Positions 1-5,421 of a stretch of 8,293 bases of DNA are shown piece after piece (position 1 is the first letter of the stretch; each line of letters starts with the position of its first letter). The DNA is taken from the NCBI GenBank assembly GCA_947476855.1, contig CANJSR010000203.1:1-8293 (forward strand), read 5' to 3'. Source of the DNA: Acetobacteraceae bacterium (GTDB lineage: Bacteria > Pseudomonadota > Alphaproteobacteria > Acetobacterales > Acetobacteraceae). The notes beneath the pieces were generated by a model, which saw only the letters and a program-made list of their open reading frames with translations, searched no databases and had not been told where the DNA came from. A program made the translations under genes and the position numbers.

Positions 1-15
1 AGAAAACCGCGTCAT
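1..15 (-). CDS. Possible start of a fourth ABC-operon gene (5 codons only)
   Basis: On the minus strand the permease stop codon (12-14) overlaps an ATG (13-15) in the form ATGA. This is the same junction that joins the two preceding gene pairs of the operon. From that ATG the reading frame stays open to the window edge and reads MTRFS. Two earlier junctions of identical form in the same operon make a real start likely, but five codons give no family information. It could be a second permease, an enzyme acting on the imported compound, or a chance ATG. Confidence 0.4.
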
Positions 16-791
16 CGCCACGTCAATAACGCCCGCTCCAGCGATCCGATCAGGGCCGCGACCGACAGACCCAGGACCGAGAGCATGACGATCCCGGCCA
101 TCAGCGCATCGGTGTCGTAAAGATTGCCGGCAGCCAGCACGAAGGCGCCGATGCCGCGATCCGCGCCGATCATCTCGGCTGCCACCAGCAGCACGATGGC
201 GATGGAGCTTGTGACCCGGAACCCGCTCAGGATCGCGGGCAGGGCGCCGGGCAGGATGATCGTGCGGATGATCGCGCTGGTGGACAGGCCGAAGGATTGG
301 CCCATCCGGATCAGGTTGCGCGGCACGTTGTCGACGCCCCCCATCGTCGCGATCACGGTGGGGAAGAAGGCACCGAGGGAGAGGGTGGCGAGTTTCGATC
401 CCTCGCCGATGCCGAACCAGATGATGAACAGCGGGATCAGCGCGATCTTCGGGATCGGGAACAAAGCTGCGACGACGGCCATGATGGGGGAGCGGAAGGC
501 CGACCAAAGCCCCGCGGCGAGCCCGACGCCGATGCCGCAGATCGTGCCGAGGCTCCACCCGATCGACAGCCGCCACAACGACGCCGACAGATGGTTCCAG
601 AGTTCCCCGCTGATCGCCAGGTGCCAAAGCGTCCGCCCAATCGTGATCGGGGCAGGCAGGAACAGGGTCGGGATGACCCCGGCCGAGGCCCCCGCCTGCC
701 AGGCGGCCACGACCGCCAGCAGGGTGATCGTCCCGGCCCAACCCCGGTCACGCGGCGCAAACCCGCCACCTCGGAACCGAACCGGCGTCAT
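12..791 (-). CDS. NitT/TauT-type ABC transporter permease (SsuC/TauC-like)
   Basis: Inner-membrane subunit of an ABC importer of the nitrate/sulfonate/taurine class; it forms the channel and docks on the ATPase encoded just upstream. The chosen start (ATG at 791) gives 259 residues, normal for the family, and overlaps the ATPase stop as ATGA. A GGGAG lies at 803-807. The frame is open further upstream (to 845), but that extension lies inside the ATPase gene and is a poor match. Visible features are a short charged N-terminus, a first hydrophobic helix at about 18-38, further helices at about 75-97, 104-126, 134-151, 192-210 and 229-250, and an EAA-type cytoplasmic loop at about 160-192 with the conserved G-----I--LP pattern (GLSTSAIIRTIILPGALPAI). 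This loop is the ATPase contact. Assignment to the BPD_transp_1 permease family is firm. The substrate (sulfonate, taurine, nitrate, pyrimidine precursor, aromatic acid) cannot be read from sequence. Confidence 0.93.
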   Translation of the reverse strand: MTPVRFRGGGFAPRDRGWAGTITLLAVVAAWQAGASAGVIPTLFLPAPITIGRTLWHLAISGELWNHLSASLWRLSIGWSLGTICGIGVGLAAGLWSAFRSPIMAVVAALFPIPKIALIPLFIIWFGIGEGSKLATLSLGAFFPTVIATMGGVDNVPRNLIRMGQSFGLSTSAIIRTIILPGALPAILSGFRVTSSIAIVLLVAAEMIGADRGIGAFVLAAGNLYDTDALMAGIVMLSVLGLSVAALIGSLERALLTWR

Positions 792-1555
792 CGCGCCGCC
801 ATCTCCCGCTCCGCCTGCGCGGCGTCGTCGCGGATCAGGGACCAAAGCTGCTCCTCGACCACCGCCAGAGCCGGGTCGGCCCGGTCCTGTTCAGGATCGA
901 TGCGCAGGATCTCCCGCACCCGACCTGGCCAGCGGGACAGGACGACGATCGCGTGGCCGAGGCGGACGGCCTCACTCAGGTTGTGCGTGACATAGACGGT
1001 CGTCGTCCCGGCGCGGGCGATCAGGTCGGCGAACTCATCCAGCAACAAGGCACGGGTCTGAGCATCGAGCGCCGACAGCGGCTCATCCATCAGCAGGCAG
1101 GCGGGGCGCACGGCGAGGGCGCGGGCGATGCCGACCCTCTGCCGCATCCCCCCGGAGAGCTGCCGCGGCCAGGCGTCGGCGAAGTCGGACAGGCCGGTCA
1201 GTGCCAGAACCTCCTGCACCCGTTCGGCGCGCGGGCCGGCGGGCAGATGGGGTTCCAGGACCAAGGCGACATTGCCGGCAACGCTCCGCCAGGGCAGCAG
1301 GGCAAAATCCTGGAACACATAGGTCAGCGGATTGAGGCAATCAGCGGCGGGCGTCCCCGATTGCAGGACGGTTCCGGTGGTCGGCGCAATCAGCCCGCCC
1401 ACGATGCCCAGCAGCGTGGACTTCCCGCAGCCGGACGGCCCGATCAGTACGGTTACTCGCCCCGGCTCGATCTCCAGATCAATCCCATCCAGCACGCGCA
1501 GATCCCCGAAGGCATGCCCCACCCCGCGCAGCGTCAGGCCGAGGCCGCCGGTCAT
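788..1555 (-). CDS. NitT/TauT-type ABC transporter ATP-binding protein (SsuB/TauB-like)
   Basis: Cytoplasmic ATPase that powers the importer made with the flanking permease and binding protein. It has 255 residues, typical for SsuB/TauB. All ABC motifs are present in order: Walker A GPSGCGKST (39-47), Q-loop Gln82 in YVFQDFALLPW, signature LSGGMRQR (133-140), Walker B CLLMDE with catalytic Glu158, D-loop SALD (161-164) and switch His191 in VTHNLSEAV. The sequence around the Q-loop and 'MDEPLSALDAQTR' is characteristic of the nitrate/sulfonate/taurine subfamily. The ATG at 1555 overlaps the stop of the binding-protein gene as ATGA, and its own stop overlaps the permease start the same way, so translational coupling is likely. 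The C-terminal tail (about 225-255, rich in Glu, Arg and Ala) is an ordinary family extension. Confidence 0.96.
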   Translation of the reverse strand: MTGGLGLTLRGVGHAFGDLRVLDGIDLEIEPGRVTVLIGPSGCGKSTLLGIVGGLIAPTTGTVLQSGTPAADCLNPLTYVFQDFALLPWRSVAGNVALVLEPHLPAGPRAERVQEVLALTGLSDFADAWPRQLSGGMRQRVGIARALAVRPACLLMDEPLSALDAQTRALLLDEFADLIARAGTTTVYVTHNLSEAVRLGHAIVVLSRWPGRVREILRIDPEQDRADPALAVVEEQLWSLIRDDAAQAEREMAAR

Positions 1556-2559
1556 CGTGTCGGCAGGAACCGCGTGTCCATCATCGTCATCGGATCGGCG
1601 TCGCCCTTGACCAGCCCCTGGGCGCGGAACCAGCGCACCTGGTCCACGACATCCGCCACATCCAGCGCCCCACCCGCGTCATAGTAGCCGACGCCCTGGA
1701 GGATCTTCCGCTTCGCCTCCGGATCGCCGGTGAAGACATAGGCGGTGATGGCCGGGATGGCCGCGTCGGTCTTCGCATCCACGATCGGCTTGCCGGCGGC
1801 GTCCAGGCGCAGGAACGCCTCCCGATAATCCGCCACGCCGCGCTGATAGGCCTGGGCGAAGCGGCGCAGGACGTCGGGGTTGCGCTCGATCATGCCGGTC
1901 GTCGTGAACAGGGCGGTGATCTGGTAGGGCACGAGGTCACCGGCCCAGCCGATGATATGTGCCTGCCCGCTTGCCGCCAGCGGCTTGGCCTGCGACGCGA
2001 TGGCGATCGTCGCATCCGCCTGACCCGAGGACACGGCGGCGACCATATTCGAAATCTGCTGCACCGGCCGCAGGGTGACGGTCTTGATGTCGAAGCCTTT
2101 TTTCTCGGCAATCCGGCCCAGCATGTAGTGGAACGACGACCCGTACTGGGTGATCGCGAAGCTGTGGCCGGGTAGCTTGTCGACCGAGGTCAGCCCGGCG
2201 GCGTAGGCCTTGGTCGAGGCCAGGATGGCCGATCCCTCATAGCCCTTTTCCTCATGCAGGGCGCCGCCGATGACCTTCAGCGTGCCCTTCTCCGCCAGGT
2301 TGAAGAACCCGCCGGTCAGGGCCGTCACGCCCACGTCGATATCGCCCGACACGGCGGCGGCGGCGATCGGCTGGGCGGCCTGGAAGAAGGTGAAGGTCAG
2401 GTCGATGCCGGCCTCGCGGAAATACCCCCGCTCCTGCGCGATGTAGAACGGCGCCGGGGAGAGGGTCTTCAGCAACCCGAGGCGCACGGCATCGGCGGCC
2501 TGCGCCGGCAGCGCGGCGAACACCAGGGCCAGCAGCGGGATGATCTTGTGGATGGTCAC
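1552..2559 (-). CDS. ABC transporter periplasmic substrate-binding protein (NMT1/SsuA-like), GTG start
   Basis: Periplasmic receptor that captures the ligand and delivers it to the permease; first gene of the operon. I place the start at GTG 2559 because GGGGAGG (2565-2571) sits 5 nt upstream and a clean signal peptide begins there: MTIHK, hydrophobic core IIPLLALVFAAL, and an AQA-AD cleavage site after residue 21. No in-frame ATG lies close by. The frame runs open to 2742, but the added 61 residues are basic and shadow-like. The resulting 335-residue protein starts its mature part with VRLGLLKTLSPAPFYIAQERGYF, the standard opening strand and helix of the NMT1/THI5-like and SsuA families. 'AVSSGQADATIA' (about 175-186) is the second-lobe motif of the type II periplasmic-binding fold. 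There is no lipobox cysteine, so it is probably soluble. Ligand is unknown; alkanesulfonate, taurine, nitrate, pyrimidine precursors and aromatic acids are all possible for this family. Confidence 0.93.
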   Translation of the reverse strand: MTIHKIIPLLALVFAALPAQAADAVRLGLLKTLSPAPFYIAQERGYFREAGIDLTFTFFQAAQPIAAAAVSGDIDVGVTALTGGFFNLAEKGTLKVIGGALHEEKGYEGSAILASTKAYAAGLTSVDKLPGHSFAITQYGSSFHYMLGRIAEKKGFDIKTVTLRPVQQISNMVAAVSSGQADATIAIASQAKPLAASGQAHIIGWAGDLVPYQITALFTTTGMIERNPDVLRRFAQAYQRGVADYREAFLRLDAAGKPIVDAKTDAAIPAITAYVFTGDPEAKRKILQGVGYYDAGGALDVADVVDQVRWFRAQGLVKGDADPMTMMDTRFLPTR

Positions 2560-2564
2560 GGACG

Positions 2565-2571
2565 CCTCCCC
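2565..2571 (-). promoter_or_regulatory. Ribosome binding site deciding the GTG start of the substrate-binding protein
   Basis: GGGGAGG on the minus strand, 5 nt before GTG 2559. It is a strong Shine-Dalgarno match and the main reason for preferring this non-ATG start over the open frame reaching 2742. Confidence 0.8.
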
Positions 2572-2584
2572 ATTCTTCCTCGGT

Positions 2585-2613
2585 TGGATGCGACCGGCGC
2601 GGGGGATCGTCAA
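2585..2613 (-). promoter_or_regulatory. Weak sigma-70-type promoter candidate for the ABC operon
   Basis: On the minus strand TTGACG (2608-2613, five of six bases of the -35 consensus) is followed after exactly 17 nt by CATCCA (2585-2590), a poor -10. The spacing to the GTG at 2559 (25 nt) is suitable for a short leader. The -35 is good and the -10 is weak, so this is a candidate only; it may depend on an activator, as is usual for sulfur- or nitrogen-responsive importers of this class. Confidence 0.25.
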
Positions 2614-2660
2614 GATGGAGCCAGGGCGCTTGCCTCGGGGCAGGCCGATTGGGTAGGATG

Positions 2661-2677
2661 GAACGTATGAAGAACGT
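2661..2677. repeat. Hexamer direct repeat with 11-bp period
   Basis: GAACGT occurs at 2661-2666 and again at 2672-2677, five bases between them (minus strand: ACGTTC-N5-ACGTTC). The 11-bp period puts both copies on the same face of the helix. It lies 48 bp upstream of the TTGACG -35 candidate of the ABC operon, a position expected for an activator site. No regulator can be named, and two hexamers could coincide by chance. Confidence 0.3.
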
Positions 2678-2719
2678 GTCCCTCTCATTCCATGGCGGCA
2701 GGATTTTTCCGGGGATGAC

Positions 2720-2736
2720 ACCCCATGCCCGGTGAG
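2720..2736 (+). repeat. 17-bp direct repeat, copy 1
   Basis: Reads ACCCCATGCCCGGTGAG. It matches 2865-2881 at 16 of 17 bases (C versus T at position 9) in the same orientation, 145 bp apart. The two copies flank the inverted pair of GC-rich elements, as the edges of a small inserted or amplified unit might. Confidence 0.6.
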
Positions 2737-2740
2737 CCGC

Positions 2741-2774
2741 ACCCCCCTTGCGAGGGAGGGCCGGGGCCGGGGGG
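2741..2774 (-). repeat. GC-rich palindromic intergenic element, copy A
   Basis: On the minus strand this begins ACCCCCCGGCCCCGG and continues with CCCTCCCTCGCAAGGGGGG, able to form a short CCCT/AGGG hairpin. It resembles the family of dispersed C-tract/G-tract palindromes common between genes of GC-rich proteobacteria. Copy B at 2800-2838 is its inverted partner. Family membership is from memory of that pattern and not from a search. Confidence 0.5.
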
Positions 2775-2799
2775 TATCATGGCACGAACCGAGGAACGC

Positions 2800-2838
2800 G
2801 ACCCCTCACGCCAAGCCCCTCCCACAGGGGGAAAGAGG
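2800..2838 (+). repeat. GC-rich palindromic intergenic element, copy B
   Basis: On the plus strand this begins ACCCCTCACGCC and continues with CCCCTCCCACAGGGGG, then AAAGAGGG. It aligns with copy A read on the opposite strand through ACCCC...CCCTCCC..CA.GGGGG, with small gaps. Copies A and B face each other across about 25 bp and could pair into a long imperfect stem. Confidence 0.5.
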
Positions 2839-2864
2839 GCGGAACAGAATTTCCGTACGGTCCT

Positions 2865-2881
2865 ACCCCATGTCCGGTGAG
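2865..2881 (+). repeat. 17-bp direct repeat, copy 2
   Basis: Reads ACCCCATGTCCGGTGAG, one base different from 2720-2736. Its last bases form the left arm of a CCGGT/ACCGG hairpin (2874-2888); copy 1 lacks that right arm. Confidence 0.6.
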
Positions 2882-2901
2882 AAACCGGGAGCCAAACCCG
2901 T

Positions 2902-2930
2902 TTGTCAGGCCGCCCCGAACATGCCATTCG
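2902..2930 (+). promoter_or_regulatory. Weak promoter candidate for uup
   Basis: TTGTCA (2902-2907, five of six bases of the -35 consensus) is followed after 17 nt by CATTCG (2925-2930), a poor -10. It would give a leader of about 40 nt before the ATG at 2978. No better -35/-10 pair was seen in the last 150 bp before the gene. Confidence 0.22.
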
Positions 2931-2977
2931 GACGCGGGGAATCCGGCTCCCCCTGACCCCGAGGCATTCCGCGTTCC

Positions 2978-4774
2978 ATGGCTCCCCCCCTTCTGCTGCT
3001 GCAAGACATTCATCTGACCTTCGGCACCTCGCCCTTGCTGGCCGGCGCCGGCCTTGGCGTGTCGCCCGGAGACCGCGTCTGCCTGGTCGGGCGGAACGGG
3101 TCCGGCAAGTCGACTTTGCTGAAGATCGCCGCGGGGTTTGTGCAGGCGGATCGCGGCACGCGCTTCGTCCATCCCGGGGCCACGGTCCGCTATCTGCCGC
3201 AGGAACCCGACCTCTCGGCCTATGCCACGACGCTGGAGTACGTGGAGGCTGGGTTCGGCGCCGGCGCCGGCGATCGCCACCGCGCGCAGTATCTTCTCGA
3301 ACAACTTGGTCTGACGGGTACCGAGGAGCCGGGGCGCCTCTCGGGCGGGGAAATCCGCCGAGCCGCTTTGGCCCATGTGCTGGCGCCGGAGCCCGATATC
3401 CTGCTGCTCGACGAACCGACCAACCATTTGGACCTGCCGGGGATCGAGTGGCTGGAGCAGGAGCTGAACGGGTTGCGCTCGGGCATCGTGCTGATCAGCC
3501 ATGACCGGCGGCTGCTGGAACGGATGTCGCGCACGACGGTCTGGCTCGATCGCGGGATTTCGCGGGAACTGAGCCAGGGCTTCGCGCATTTCGAAGCCTG
3601 GCGCGACCAGGTGCTGGAACAGGAGGAACTCGACCGCCACAAGCTGACCCGGCAGATCGCGCGGGAGGAAGACTGGCTGCGGTATGGCGTCACGGCCCGC
3701 CGCAAGCGGAATGTGCGGCGGCTGGCGCAGTTGCACGACCTGCGGAAGACGCGGAAGGAGCAGCGCGGCGCGCAGGGCAATGTCCGCATGGCCGCGGCCG
3801 AGGCGGAGCTATCGGGTCGGCTGGTCATCGTGGCCGAGAACGTCACCAAGGCGTTCGGCGATCGCGTGGTGATCCGAGACGTCTCGACCCGGGTCATGCG
3901 CGGGGACCGGATCGGCATCGTCGGGCCGAACGGGGCGGGCAAGACGACCCTGCTGAACCTGCTGACCGGCGTGCTGGACCCGGACGAGGGGACTGTGAAG
4001 ATCGGCACCAACCTGGAACAGGTGACCCTGGACCAGCGCCGCGACATGCTGGACCCGAACCAGACTTTGTCCCGGACCCTGGCCGAGGGCGGCGGCGACA
4101 CGGTCCGCGTCGGCGGGCAGGTGCGCCATGTCGTGAGCTACATGAAGGACTTCCTGTTCGGGCCGGAGCAGGCGAACACCCCGGTCGGGGTGCTCTCGGG
4201 CGGGGAGCGGGGGCGGCTGACGCTCGCCATGGCCTTTGCCCGTCCGTCCAACCTGATGGTGCTGGACGAACCAACCAACGACCTCGATCTGGAAACGCTG
4301 GAACTGCTGCAGGAGCAACTGGCCGAATACACGGGCACGGTCCTGCTGGTCAGCCATGACCGAGACTTCATCGACCGGGTGGTGACCGCGGTCATCGTGT
4401 CGGAGGGTGACGGGCGCTGGGTCGAATATGCCGGCGGCTACTCCGACATGGTCGCCCTGCGCGGGCCAATTCGGGCGGCGGCGCAGGCGGCGGCCAAGCC
4501 CAAGGGAGAGGCGCGGGTCAAGCCGGCGGCAACCAGCCGGCGGATGACCTACAAGGACAAGCACGCGCTCGAAACCCTGCCGGCGCGGATGGCCGAGATC
4601 GAGGCGCGGATCGGCAAGCTGAATGCCGCCCTGGCCGATCCGGAGTTGTACCGGCGCGACCCCGCGAAATTCGCGGCCTCCGGCAAGGCTTTGGAAGCCG
4701 CCCAGGCGGAGATGGCGGAGGCCGAGGAACGCTGGCTTACGCTGGAAATGCTGCGGGAAGAACTGGAAGGGTAG
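2978..4774 (+). CDS. uup: ABC-F family ATPase, Uup type
   Basis: Soluble tandem ABC protein of the ABC-F group, which acts on ribosomes; Uup is linked to translation or ribosome assembly and to suppression of precise transposon excision. It has 598 residues, close to E. coli Uup (about 635). Domain 1: Walker A GRNGSGKS (38-45), signature LSGGE (121-125), Walker B ILLLDEPTNHLD, His175. A charged linker at about 205-270 (WLRYGVTARRKRNVRRL) is the ABC-F arm that reaches toward tRNA on the ribosome. Domain 2: Walker A GPNGAGKT (316-323), signature LSGGE (407-411), VLDEPTNDLDLETLELL with catalytic Glu431, His460. 'NDLDLETLELL' and the C-terminal coiled coil (about 521-598, RRMTYKDKHALETLPARM onward) are hallmarks of Uup rather than EttA, YheS or YbiT. 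The ATG at 2978 begins directly with the first ABC strand; its ribosome site is weak (GAGG only at 14 nt). It is monocistronic, with unrelated genes on both sides. Confidence 0.95.
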   Translation: MAPPLLLLQDIHLTFGTSPLLAGAGLGVSPGDRVCLVGRNGSGKSTLLKIAAGFVQADRGTRFVHPGATVRYLPQEPDLSAYATTLEYVEAGFGAGAGDRHRAQYLLEQLGLTGTEEPGRLSGGEIRRAALAHVLAPEPDILLLDEPTNHLDLPGIEWLEQELNGLRSGIVLISHDRRLLERMSRTTVWLDRGISRELSQGFAHFEAWRDQVLEQEELDRHKLTRQIAREEDWLRYGVTARRKRNVRRLAQLHDLRKTRKEQRGAQGNVRMAAAEAELSGRLVIVAENVTKAFGDRVVIRDVSTRVMRGDRIGIVGPNGAGKTTLLNLLTGVLDPDEGTVKIGTNLEQVTLDQRRDMLDPNQTLSRTLAEGGGDTVRVGGQVRHVVSYMKDFLFGPEQANTPVGVLSGGERGRLTLAMAFARPSNLMVLDEPTNDLDLETLELLQEQLAEYTGTVLLVSHDRDFIDRVVTAVIVSEGDGRWVEYAGGYSDMVALRGPIRAAAQAAAKPKGEARVKPAATSRRMTYKDKHALETLPARMAEIEARIGKLNAALADPELYRRDPAKFAASGKALEAAQAEMAEAEERWLTLEMLREELEG

Positions 4775-4781
4775 GGCCCGC

Positions 4782-5405
4782 TCAGCCGGTCAGATGCGTG
4801 CCCCGATAGAGTTCGGGCAGCGCGCAGGTCAGGCCGGCACCGTCCAGCGTCAGGGTGCCATCGGCTTCGATCAGCAGAGGCTCCTCCGGCCAGCTTCCAT
4901 CGGCCTGGCGGCGCAGCAGCTCGACCCGCATGCGGATGGAGTGGACCACGAGGATTTCATGGACGCTGGGGATGGTCGTGTAGGCCCAGACATTGTCCCA
5001 GGTCGTTGGTTCGTTGCTGGGGGAGAGGATTTCGACGATCAGGACGGGGTTGGGCAGCACCACCTGATCAGGCGAGAACGCGGCGCAGGTGACAGCCAGG
5101 TCCGGCACGCGAAGGTTGATGGCCGAACGGACCCGGGGTTGCACGGCCGGTTCGGTCAGCGTCACGCAGGGACTGTTGCGCGCGCGCAGGGCACCGGTCA
5201 GGAGGAAGGCAAGGTTGGCCTGAATGACCCCATGGCCGGTCCGAGCCGGCGCCATCGCGAACGGTTCCCCGTCCATCAACTGCCACTTCTCGGGCGAACC
5301 ATCATCGGCCCAGGCGAGGAATTCCTCGACGGTCATCCGGTCCCGCGGTGGCGCAGGCTGCTGCTCATGGCCGGTACCATGCGGCACCGGCCGTGCCAAA
5401 CGCAA
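4782..5405 (-). CDS. Uma2 family (DUF820) PD-(D/E)XK-fold protein, probable TTG start
   Basis: Belongs to the Uma2 family of restriction-endonuclease-like proteins; cellular role is not known for most members. Family features: 'DRMTVEEFLAWAD' near the N-terminus, DGE at 45-47, PDLAV with the putative metal-binding Asp102, and 'PVLIVEILSPSN' with Glu125. These are followed by WDNVWAYTTIPSVHEILVV, where most Uma2 proteins have D..K...Y. Here Asn138 appears to take the place of the catalytic Lys. TTG 5405 is preferred because GAGGG lies 5 nt upstream in the 16-nt gap after the LLM gene. The next in-frame candidate is ATG 5336, which would give 184 residues, trims little of the domain and has no ribosome site. 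It probably shares a transcript with the LLM gene and ends 7 nt from the convergent uup. Domain call is good; activity is doubtful. Confidence 0.88.
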   Translation of the reverse strand: MRLARPVPHGTGHEQQPAPPRDRMTVEEFLAWADDGSPEKWQLMDGEPFAMAPARTGHGVIQANLAFLLTGALRARNSPCVTLTEPAVQPRVRSAINLRVPDLAVTCAAFSPDQVVLPNPVLIVEILSPSNEPTTWDNVWAYTTIPSVHEILVVHSIRMRVELLRRQADGSWPEEPLLIEADGTLTLDGAGLTCALPELYRGTHLTG

Positions 5406-5410
5406 GCGAT

Positions 5411-5415
5411 CCCTC
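5411..5415 (-). promoter_or_regulatory. Ribosome binding site supporting the TTG start of the Uma2 gene
   Basis: GAGGG on the minus strand, 5 nt before TTG 5405, located in the 16-nt gap after the stop of the upstream LLM gene. No comparable site precedes the alternative ATG at 5336. Confidence 0.5.
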
Positions 5416-5421
5416 GGCCGG

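Larger units (their letters stand above)
2560..2977. other. 418-bp divergent intergenic region, no gene, repeat-rich
   Basis: Separates the minus-strand ABC operon from the plus-strand uup. Open frames cross it on both strands, but none has a ribosome site plus protein-like composition. It contains two GC-rich palindromic elements in inverted orientation (2741-2774 and 2800-2838), a 17-bp direct repeat (2720-2736 and 2865-2881), and a perfect 8-bp palindrome CCGTACGG (2853-2860). It also has a GGGG/CCCC mini-hairpin (2711-2724), a CCGGT/ACCGG hairpin with a 5-nt loop (2874-2888), and promoter candidates for both flanking transcripts. The repeats fill the middle (about 2710-2890), leaving the two promoter-proximal ends free. 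Confidence 0.7.

Noticed and set aside
124..990. Plus-strand open frames opposite the permease and ATPase
   Set aside because: Rich in Arg/Pro/Ala, with no recognisable domain, opposite genes with complete motifs and ATGA coupling.
2841..2870. GGAAC at 2841 as the -35 of an EcfG-type general stress promoter
   Set aside because: No CGTT-like -10 occurs at 16-17 nt downstream.
2685..2927. Small minus-strand open frame inside the intergenic region
   Set aside because: Its sequence is produced by the GC-rich repeats (Gly/Pro/Arg runs), and no ribosome site precedes it.
2777..3736. Minus-strand open frame of about 319 codons spanning the intergenic region and the uup start
   Set aside because: Most of it is antisense to uup codons carrying Walker A and signature motifs; composition is shadow-like and no ribosome site is present.
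3809..4564. Minus-strand open frame of about 250 codons
   Set aside because: Antisense to the second ABC domain of uup, with no motif of its own.
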